Part shown: piece by piece, positions 55,957-62,110 of the stretch
How positions within the stretch are numbered: position 1 is the first letter of the stretch
Layout: each line of letters starts with the position of its first letter
Source of the DNA: Streptomyces liliifuscus
GTDB lineage: Bacteria > Actinomycetota > Actinomycetes > Streptomycetales > Streptomycetaceae
DNA length: 64,000 nt
Assembly (NCBI RefSeq): GCF_016598615.1
Contig: NZ_CP066831.1
Location: forward strand, 9,610,001 to 9,674,000
Direction of reading: 5' to 3'
The notes under the pieces: generated by a model
Databases searched by the model: none
What the model saw: the letters and a program-made list of their open reading frames with translations, nothing else
Told to the model about the DNA's origin: nothing
Made by a program: the position numbers and the translations under genes

Positions 55957-56389
55957 GAAGCCGAAGATGGCCGGAATCGTGGTGTGCGTGGTGGTGCTCG
56001 TGGCGGCGAGCGCCTTCGGAGTGCTGAACCGACGGCGGAGCGGGAGAGTCAGAGTGCGCGGGCGGGACGGCGGAAAGCGGCTCGGCGCGGCCGAGTTGGG
56101 CGAGGACCTCGGTGAGCGCGCCACACTCGTCCAGTTCTCCAGCGCCTTCTGCGCTCCCTGCAGGGCGACCCGCAGGGTGCTCGGCGAGGTCGCCGACATC
56201 GTCCCGGGCGTGACGCACGTCGAGATCGACGCCGAGGACCACCTCGACCTCGTACGGGAACTCGACATTCTCAAGACGCCGACCGTGCTCGTCCTCGACG
56301 CGGACGGACGCGTGGTCCGGCGCGCGACCGGACAACCGCGCAAGGCGGACGTGATCGCCGCGCTCGGCGAGGCGGTCGGAACACCCTGA
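55952..56389 (+). CDS. Membrane-anchored thioredoxin-like protein
   Basis: 145 residues. An N-terminal membrane helix (Ile-Val-Val-Cys-Val-Val-Val-Leu-Val-Ala-Ala-Ser, residues 9-24) is followed by a basic linker and a thioredoxin fold with the active-site Cys-Ala-Pro-Cys (Cys-67, Cys-70), Val-Glu-Ile-Asp-Ala-Glu-Asp and Thr-Pro-Thr-Val-Leu-Val-Leu-Asp (cis-Pro loop). It faces outward or inward depending on topology; thiol reduction or transfer is expected. The divergent DUF4395 gene likely forms a pair with it. A second in-frame ATG at 55967 is possible; a GGGAAT...GCT SigR-like element overlaps the first start region. Confidence 0.88.
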   Translation: MLKPKMAGIVVCVVVLVAASAFGVLNRRRSGRVRVRGRDGGKRLGAAELGEDLGERATLVQFSSAFCAPCRATRRVLGEVADIVPGVTHVEIDAEDHLDLVRELDILKTPTVLVLDADGRVVRRATGQPRKADVIAALGEAVGTP

Positions 56390-56487
56390 CCTGTGACGCT
56401 GGACGAGGCTGGAGGGCACCGGTGACGCATCTCCCATATGCCGGGACGCACTTGACTGCACGCACCACCTATCGTCAGCCTGACCGT

Positions 56488-56577
56488 ATGCCCCCGGAAC
56501 TCCTTCTCGTCGAGCGCGAACGCCCTCGGACCGCGGCTCCCGCCCGCTGCGCGAGCGCGCACTGTCCGGGCTGTTGA
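56488..56577 (+). CDS. 29-codon cysteine-rich leader ORF before the flavin reductase
   Basis: A short ORF encoding Met-Pro-Pro-Glu-Leu-Leu-Leu-Val-Glu, an Arg/Glu-rich middle, and a tail with three Cys in the last nine residues (Cys-Ala-Ser-Ala-His-Cys-Pro-Gly-Cys). The stop is 44 bases before the flavin reductase ATG and overlaps none of it. There is no ribosome site; TTGACT (56452-56457), 18 bases, CAGCCT, then six bases to the ATG suggests a leaderless transcript. Leaderless short ORFs ending in cysteine codons act as cysteine-responsive attenuators in mycobacteria. A regulatory peptide is more likely than a functional protein. Confidence 0.55.
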   Translation: MPPELLLVERERPRTAAPARCASAHCPGC

Positions 56578-56621
56578 CCAGCCCAGGACCTGCTCGTCGC
56601 CTCCCGCAGAAGGACAACTCC

Positions 56622-57146
56622 ATGACGGCCTCGCCCGATCTCGGAACCCCTCGACTCACCACTCCCGAACTCGCCTCCCCGGACCTCCTGCGCTCCGTCT
56701 TCCGGCGCCACGCGGCCGGAGTCGCCGTGATCACCGCCCAGGGCGGCGAGGGCCCCGTGGGCTTCACCGCCACCTCGCTCACCTCGGTGTCCGCCGAGCC
56801 CCCGCTGGTCTCCTTCGGTGTCGGCACCGGCGCGTCCAGCTGGCCGGCGATCGCCGAGAGGGACCACGTCGGCGTCCACATACTCGGCGAGCACCAGCGC
56901 GAACTGGCGGCCACCTTCGCCCGCAGCGGCGCCGACCGCTTCGGCGCGCCCACCGCCTGGCGGGAGGGGCCCGAGGGCGTCCCCGTACTGGACGACGTCC
57001 TCGCCTGGCTCGTCTGCCGGGTCGTCGCCCGTGTGCCGGCCGGGGACCACCGCATCGTGCTGGCCGAGGTGGTCCTCGGGGACCCCACCGGTGCCGGTCG
57101 CCCACTCCTGTACCACCAGGGCGACTTCAAGGGGCTGCGGGAATGA
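56622..57146 (+). CDS. Flavin reductase-like (FMN-binding split-barrel) protein
   Basis: 174 residues from the ATG preceded by AGAAGGA. Flavin-reductase-like domain: Phe-Arg-Arg-His-Ala-Ala-Gly-Val-Ala-Val-Ile-Thr-Ala, Gly-Phe-Thr-Ala-Thr-Ser-Leu-Thr-Ser-Val-Ser, Pro-Pro-Leu-Val-Ser-Phe, Gly-Val-His-Ile-Leu-Gly-Glu-His-Gln, and Asp-His-Arg-Ile-Val-Leu-Ala-Glu-Val. It uses NAD(P)H to reduce free FMN or FAD and feeds reduced flavin to a monooxygenase partner, not identified here. Such enzymes serve sulfonate desulfonation among other roles, which would fit control by a cysteine-rich leader ORF. Confidence 0.88.
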   Translation: MTASPDLGTPRLTTPELASPDLLRSVFRRHAAGVAVITAQGGEGPVGFTATSLTSVSAEPPLVSFGVGTGASSWPAIAERDHVGVHILGEHQRELAATFARSGADRFGAPTAWREGPEGVPVLDDVLAWLVCRVVARVPAGDHRIVLAEVVLGDPTGAGRPLLYHQGDFKGLRE

Positions 57147-57389
57147 CGCGTCGGGCCGTACGGCCCACCTCGCCTGCGGGAGCGTCGAGTTCCGATTACG
57201 CTGCGTTGCAAAGGTCACAGTTCAAAGCGCTTGCTTAGAGGGAACCACCTGCGGGAGCGTAGATGTGCGTACTGGCGAGTAATATTTCGCTCGGAGCGCG
57301 GGTCGCCCCCACCGGGAACGGCCGCTTCAGGCGCCTATGCTGCCCATAAGCAGGCAGCCCAGAAAAGACGATGCAGTAGGAGAGCCGGC

Positions 57390-58175
57390 GTGAGCTTGAG
57401 GATCGTTGTCACCGTGAAGTACGTGCCCGACGCCACTGGCGACCGGCACTTCGCCGATGACCTGACCGTCGACCGTGACGACGTGGACGGCCTGCTGTCG
57501 GAGCTCGACGAGTACGCGGTCGAGCAGGCCCTGCAGATCGCCGACGAGGCGGACGACGCGGAGATCACCGTGCTGACCGTCGGCCCCGAGGACGCCAAGG
57601 ACGCGCTGCGCAAGGCGCTCTCCATGGGCGCCGACAAGGCGATCCACGTCGAGGACGACGACCTGCACGGCACGGACATCATCGGTACGTCGCTCGTGCT
57701 GGCCAAGGCCATCGAGAAGGCCGGCTACGACCTGGTCATCTCCGGCATGGCGTCCACCGACGGCACCGCCGGTGTCGTCCCGGCGCTGCTCGCCGAGCGT
57801 CTGGGCGTCCCGCAGGTCACGCTGCTCTCCGAGGTCTCCGTCGAGGACGGCGTGGTCAAGGGCCGCCGCGACGGCGACACCGCCTCCGAGCAGCTGGAGG
57901 CCTCCCTGCCGGCCGTCGTGTCGGTCACCGACCAGTCGGGCGAGGCGCGTTACCCGTCCTTCAAGGGCATCATGGCCGCCAAGAAGAAGCCGGTGCAGTC
58001 CTGGGACCTGGAGGACCTGGAGATCGAGACGGACGAGGTCGGTCTCGAAGGCTCCTGGACCAAGGTCGACTCCGCCACCGAGCGCCCGGCACGCACCGCC
58101 GGCACGATCGTCAAGGACGAGGGCGAGGGCGGCAAGCAGCTCGCCGAGTTCCTCGCGGGCCAGAAGTTCATCTAG
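57390..58175 (+). CDS. etfB: Electron transfer flavoprotein beta subunit
   Basis: 261 residues from a GTG with TAGGAGA upstream. Hallmarks are the N-terminal Ile-Val-Val-Thr-Val-Lys-Tyr-Val-Pro-Asp and the AMP-binding stretch Ala-Leu-Ser-Met-Gly-Ala-Asp-Lys-Ala, Gly-Met-Ala-Ser-Thr-Asp-Gly-Thr-Ala-Gly-Val, and the recognition-loop region Ala-Arg-Tyr-Pro-Ser-Phe-Lys-Gly-Ile-Met-Ala-Ala-Lys-Lys-Lys. ETF carries electrons from acyl-CoA and other flavin dehydrogenases toward ETF:quinone oxidoreductase. Adjacent to etfA, 72 bases apart, which ends with a strong terminator. Confidence 0.96.
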   Translation: MSLRIVVTVKYVPDATGDRHFADDLTVDRDDVDGLLSELDEYAVEQALQIADEADDAEITVLTVGPEDAKDALRKALSMGADKAIHVEDDDLHGTDIIGTSLVLAKAIEKAGYDLVISGMASTDGTAGVVPALLAERLGVPQVTLLSEVSVEDGVVKGRRDGDTASEQLEASLPAVVSVTDQSGEARYPSFKGIMAAKKKPVQSWDLEDLEIETDEVGLEGSWTKVDSATERPARTAGTIVKDEGEGGKQLAEFLAGQKFI

Positions 58176-58247
58176 GGCCCCGTCGAGGCTCGCTGAACCT
58201 CCGTTCGCCCACCGCCCCTCATCTTTCGCAAGCAGGAGAGCATTCCC

Positions 58248-59210
58248 ATGGCTGAAGTTCTCGTCTACGTCGACCACGTGGACGGTGCCGTCCGCAAGCC
58301 CACCCTTGAGCTGCTGACGCTGGCCCGCCGCATCGGCGAGCCCGTCGCCGTCGCGCTGGGCCCCGGCGCCGCCGACACCGCCGCCGCGCTCGCCGAGCAC
58401 GGCGCGGTCAAGGTCCTCACGCACGACGCCTCCGAGTACGCCGACTACCTGGTCGTCCCGAAGGTGGACGCGCTGCAGGCCGCGTACGAGGCCGTCTCCC
58501 CGGCCGCCGTGCTCGTGCCGTCCTCCGCCGAGGGCAAGGAGATCGCCGCCCGTCTCGCGGTCCGTATCGGCTCGGGCATCATCACCGACGCCGTCGACCT
58601 GGAGGCCGGCGACGAGGGTCCGGTGGCCACGCAGTCCGCGTTCGCCGCCTCCTTCACCACCAAGTCCCGCATCTCCAAGGGCACCCCGGTCATCACGGTC
58701 AAGCCGAACAGCGCCGCCGTGGAGGCCGCCCCGGCCGCCGGCGCCGTCGAGGCCCTCGCGGTCTCCTTCTCGGACAAGGCGACCGGCACCAAGGTCACCG
58801 GCCGCACCCCGCGCGAGTCGACGGGCCGCCCCGAGCTGACCGAGGCCGCGATCGTGGTCTCCGGCGGCCGTGGTGTCAACGGCGCCGAGAACTTCGGGAT
58901 CATCGAGGCCCTCGCCGACTCGCTCGGCGCGGCCGTCGGCGCCTCGCGTGCCGCGGTGGACGCCGGCTGGTACCCGCACACCAACCAGGTCGGCCAGACC
59001 GGCAAGTCGGTCTCCCCGCAGCTCTACATCGCCTCCGGCATCTCCGGCGCCATCCAGCACCGCGCCGGTATGCAGACCTCGAAGACGATCGTCGCGGTCA
59101 ACAAGGACGCCGAGGCACCGATCTTCGACCTGGTCGACTACGGCGTGGTCGGCGACCTCTTCGAGGTCGTCCCGCAGCTCACCGAGGAGATCAACACCCG
59201 CAAGGGCTGA
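58248..59210 (+). CDS. etfA: Electron transfer flavoprotein alpha subunit
   Basis: 320 residues with the FAD-binding C-terminal signature: Val-Val-Ser-Gly-Gly-Arg-Gly-Val, Gly-Ala-Ser-Arg-Ala-Ala-Val-Asp-Ala-Gly-Trp, Gln-Val-Gly-Gln-Thr-Gly-Lys-Ser-Val-Ser-Pro-Gln, Leu-Tyr-Ile-Ala-Ser-Gly-Ile-Ser-Gly-Ala-Ile-Gln-His and Ala-Val-Asn-Lys-Asp. It holds the FAD of the ETF heterodimer. The ATG has GCAGGAGAG before it. It is followed by a 15-bp hairpin (59261) that terminates the operon. Confidence 0.97.
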   Translation: MAEVLVYVDHVDGAVRKPTLELLTLARRIGEPVAVALGPGAADTAAALAEHGAVKVLTHDASEYADYLVVPKVDALQAAYEAVSPAAVLVPSSAEGKEIAARLAVRIGSGIITDAVDLEAGDEGPVATQSAFAASFTTKSRISKGTPVITVKPNSAAVEAAPAAGAVEALAVSFSDKATGTKVTGRTPRESTGRPELTEAAIVVSGGRGVNGAENFGIIEALADSLGAAVGASRAAVDAGWYPHTNQVGQTGKSVSPQLYIASGISGAIQHRAGMQTSKTIVAVNKDAEAPIFDLVDYGVVGDLFEVVPQLTEEINTRKG

Positions 59211-59260
59211 TCGGCTCCACGGGTACCCCGCAGGTGTTTCGCGGGTGCCCCGTGACCTAC

Positions 59261-59295
59261 GAGGCCCCGGTGACCGTCAAGGTCACCGGGGCCTC
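59261..59295. terminator. Shared strong terminator
   Basis: GAGGCCCCGGTGACC pairs perfectly with GGTCACCGGGGCCTC over the loop GTCAA (15-bp stem). It lies after etfA and only three bases from the end of the convergent phosphatase gene. Confidence 0.92.
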
Positions 59296-59298
59296 GCC

Positions 59299-60210
59299 TC
59301 ATGCCAGGGTCAGCGACGCCTGTACGGGCAGATGGTCGCTCGGGAACTGTCCGCCCACGGCGAAGGTGTTGATCGACGCCCGGTGCGAGGTCACGCCGGG
59401 CGTGGCGAGTATCCAGTCGATGCGGTCGCCGTCCGGGGTCAGGGGCCGGTAGCCGTGGAAGGTGGCGTACAGCGTGCTCCGCTCGGCCGCGGTGTCCCAG
59501 GTGTCGGTGAGTCCGGCAGCCAGCATCGTGTCGTAGACCGCGTTCTTGTGGGCGGCGACATTGAAGTCGCCGGTCACCACGAGCGGCAGGGTCCGGTCGA
59601 GCCCGGCGATCCGTGCGGCGATCAGGGACGCCGCACGCGCGCGTGCGTTCTGGCTCGCGTTGTCGAGGTGGGTGTTGAGGAAGTAGAACTGCCGCTCGCC
59701 GTCGCCCAGGTCACGGAAGCGGACCCAGGTCACCATGCGTATGGATCCGCCGCCCCAGGTGTTCGAGCCGATCACGTTGGGGGTGTCGGAGAGCCAGAAG
59801 TGGTCGTACTCGACCGGGGCGAGTCTGCGGGTGTCGTAGTAGACCGCCATGAACTCGTCGCGGCTGCCGCCCGCGCGGCCCGTGCCGATCCAGTCGTAGT
59901 GCAGTCCGAGGTCGGCCTCGATGTCGCGTACCTGCTGGTAGAGACCCTCCTGGACGCCCATGACGTGCGGCTGCTCCTGGCGCAGCAGTTCGCGCATCAC
60001 GGGGCGGCGGACGGCCCAGCTGTTGGGTTCGGCGGTGCTCGCGTACCGCAGATTGAAGGACATGACCTCCAGTCGGCGGCTCCGGGGTATTCGGTTCGCG
60101 GCGGAGGCGGGTGAGGTCGACAGTGCTGTACTGGACAGAGGCAGCGTGACCGCCGCGGCGAGCGCGGTCTTGAGGCCCAGGCGGCGCGTGACTCGACTGC
60201 GATGGGGCAC
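59299..60210 (-). CDS. Secreted endonuclease/exonuclease/phosphatase-family protein
   Basis: 303 residues from a GTG with AAGGAG upstream. A Tat-like signal (Val-Thr-Arg-Arg-Leu-Gly-Leu-Lys, cleavage after Ser-Ala near residue 38) exports it, probably folded with metal. The EEP fold is complete: Val-Met-Ser-Phe-Asn-Leu-Arg, Gly-Val-Gln-Glu-Gly, Phe-Leu-Asn-Thr-His-Leu-Asp, Val-Thr-Gly-Asp-Phe-Asn-Val, and Asp-His-Leu-Pro-Val. It could be a sphingomyelinase-like, inositol or nucleotide phosphatase; sequence alone cannot tell. The extended ORF upstream has no ribosome site. Confidence 0.9.
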   Translation of the reverse strand: MPHRSRVTRRLGLKTALAAAVTLPLSSTALSTSPASAANRIPRSRRLEVMSFNLRYASTAEPNSWAVRRPVMRELLRQEQPHVMGVQEGLYQQVRDIEADLGLHYDWIGTGRAGGSRDEFMAVYYDTRRLAPVEYDHFWLSDTPNVIGSNTWGGGSIRMVTWVRFRDLGDGERQFYFLNTHLDNASQNARARAASLIAARIAGLDRTLPLVVTGDFNVAAHKNAVYDTMLAAGLTDTWDTAAERSTLYATFHGYRPLTPDGDRIDWILATPGVTSHRASINTFAVGGQFPSDHLPVQASLTLA

Positions 60211-60594
60211 GGGTGGCTCCTTCTGTGGCGGATGCCGGTTCCTGTGGGGGACACCGGTCCTGCAGCGGACAGCGGACGAGTCGTGCGCATCGCAGTCTCG
60301 AAGCTCGGCGTGAACATGTCGAGATCCCGGGATGGACCCCGAAGGAAGTCCCGGGGACGGCCCCCGAGGGAATTCAGGGGCGGCCGCGGTGCGAATCCCG
60401 GACGGCCGGGGAAGGGATCCGGCCATGGCCTGAAAGGAATCTGGACGTGGCCCGGCAGGGTATCGGAGGCGGTCGGGGCGGGAGCCTTCGGGGTGGCCCG
60501 GGTGGGCGGAGGGTGTTGACCGGCGGGAAGGTCCGCGGATAACTTCGCTCTACGGATATTTGATTCCGTGAAGCGGAAAACAGGAGGGCGTGGA
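60211..60594. other. 384-bp divergent intergenic region
   Basis: It contains degenerate G-rich direct repeats such as CCCGGGATGGACCCC/CCCGAGGGAATTC and GGGATCCGG, and at its end the TTCCG-N5-CGGAA palindrome and the ribosome site of the DUF6986 gene. The G-richness on one strand prevents any clear ORF. Promoters for both genes must lie here, but only the palindrome stands out. Confidence 0.5.
60564..60578 (+). promoter_or_regulatory. TTCCG-N5-CGGAA palindrome before the DUF6986 gene
   Basis: TTCCG-TGAAG-CGGAA is a perfect inverted repeat 17 bases before the ATG and just upstream of the ribosome site. This pattern is typical of IclR-family operators, for example those controlling purine or allantoin catabolism in Streptomyces. 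No IclR gene is in the window. Confidence 0.5.
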
Positions 60595-61899
60595 ATGGGT
60601 CAGGGCCAGCAGGAGAAGGTGGCGACGAGCCTCGCGGGCGCGGTCAGCGAGGAGATCAGCGCCTCCCTCGCCCCGGTCGACGCCGAGTTGGGGCGCCGCT
60701 ACCCCGGCGACCCCGGCACCCGCCAGCCCGTCCACACCGTGTACGTCCCCGGTGACGTCTTCGCCGCCGACACCATCCGCTCCTGGGGCGACCAGGCTCT
60801 CGCGGCGCTCGACGAACACGCGCCCGACGCCGCCTCCTTCGCCGCGGTCCTCGGCCTCTCCGACGACCTCGCCGCGCCCGTGTACGACCGCGTACGCGCC
60901 AAGCTGGAGCGCGAGCCCGTCGAGGACCTGCGCGTCGACTTCGAGGACGGCTACGGCCCGCGCCCGGACACAGAGGAGGACGAGGCGGCGGCCCGCGCGG
61001 CACGACTGGTCTCGGAGGCGTACGAGAACGGCACGGCGGCCCCGTACATGGGCATCCGTATGAAGTGCATGGAGGCGCCGGTCCGTGACCGTGGCATCCG
61101 CACGCTCGACATCTTCCTGACCGGCCTGATGGAGGCGGGCGGCCTGCCCGACGGGCTCGTGCTGACCCTCCCCAAGGTGACCTATGCCGAGCAGGTCACG
61201 GCCATGGTGCGGCTCCTGGAGGAGTTCGAGAAGGCGCGCGGCCTGGAGCAGGGCCGGATCGGCTTCGAGATCCAGATCGAGACCAGCCAGTCCATCCTCG
61301 CCACCGACGGCACCGCGACCGTCGCCCGCATGATCCAGGCGGCGGAGGGGCGGGCCACGGGCCTGCACTACGGCACCTTCGACTACAGCGCCTGCCTGGG
61401 CGTCTCCGCCGCCTACCAGGCCAGCGACCATCCGGCCGCCGACCACGCCAAGGCGATCATGCAGGTCGCGGCCGCGGGCACCGGCGTCCGTGTCTCGGAC
61501 GGCTCCACGAACGTCCTGCCGGTCGGACCGACGACCAAGGTCCACGACGCCTGGCGGCTGCACTACGGCCTCACCCGCCGCGCGCTCGCCCGCGCCTACT
61601 ACCAGGGCTGGGACATGCATCCCGGCCACATCCCGACGCGCTACGCGGCCGTGTTCGCCTTCTACCGCGAGGGCTTCGAGCAGGCCGCGGGACGTCTCGC
61701 CCGGTACGCCAACCACGCCGGCGGCGACGTCATGGACGAGCCCGCCACCGCCAAGGCCCTCAGCGGCTACCTCCTGCGCGGCCTGGACTGCGGCGCCCTC
61801 GACATCGCGGAGGTGGCCCGAGCGGCGGGCTTGACCCGCGCCGACCTGGAGACCTTCGCAACCCCGAGGCGCGCGGACCTGACAATCTCGGCTCCATAA
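60595..61899 (+). CDS. DUF6986-like aldolase (HpcH/HpaI and citrate-lyase-beta fold)
   Basis: 434 residues from an ATG with AGGAGGG upstream. A TIM-barrel with Val-Pro-Gly-Asp-Val-Phe (substrate loop), Val-Asp-Phe-Glu-Asp-Gly-Tyr-Gly (metal Asp/Glu), Met-Lys-Cys-Met-Glu and Phe-Glu-Ile-Gln-Ile-Glu-Thr-Ser, then Leu-His-Tyr-Gly-Thr-Phe-Asp-Tyr-Ser. These fit class II pyruvate-type aldolases and citrate-lyase-beta relatives. As far as I recall, this subfamily is DUF6986, often found near purine or malate metabolism genes. The substrate is unknown. A palindrome upstream suggests repressor control; a copy of the intergenic repeat follows. Confidence 0.8.
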   Translation: MGQGQQEKVATSLAGAVSEEISASLAPVDAELGRRYPGDPGTRQPVHTVYVPGDVFAADTIRSWGDQALAALDEHAPDAASFAAVLGLSDDLAAPVYDRVRAKLEREPVEDLRVDFEDGYGPRPDTEEDEAAARAARLVSEAYENGTAAPYMGIRMKCMEAPVRDRGIRTLDIFLTGLMEAGGLPDGLVLTLPKVTYAEQVTAMVRLLEEFEKARGLEQGRIGFEIQIETSQSILATDGTATVARMIQAAEGRATGLHYGTFDYSACLGVSAAYQASDHPAADHAKAIMQVAAAGTGVRVSDGSTNVLPVGPTTKVHDAWRLHYGLTRRALARAYYQGWDMHPGHIPTRYAAVFAFYREGFEQAAGRLARYANHAGGDVMDEPATAKALSGYLLRGLDCGALDIAEVARAAGLTRADLETFATPRRADLTISAP

Positions 61900-61909
61900 G
61901 GGCTCGGCC

Positions 61910-61960
61910 CAGCCCCGCCCCACCAGGGGCGCGGGGAACTGCGCGACAAGCCACAACCGG
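61910..61960 (+). repeat. Intergenic repeat copy after the DUF6986 gene
   Basis: CCCCGCCCC-ACCA-GGGGCGCGGGG forms the hairpin head, then AACTGCGCGACAAGCCAC. It is the same family as the copies at 6212 and 20815, here starting 11 bases after a stop codon. GTGGCACCCCGCAC is then repeated twice at 61983-62027. Confidence 0.8.
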
Positions 61961-62110
61961 CCCGCAGGTTCAAGACGGCCCGTGGCACCCCGCACACCGG
62001 AGTACCCCGCACTTCGTGGCACCCCGCACCTAGCGACCAAGTCACAGCGACAGCGCCCCGCCCCGTACTCTGGACGCCACTCATTGGTGTGACTCAGGAA
62101 CGGGGCAGCG

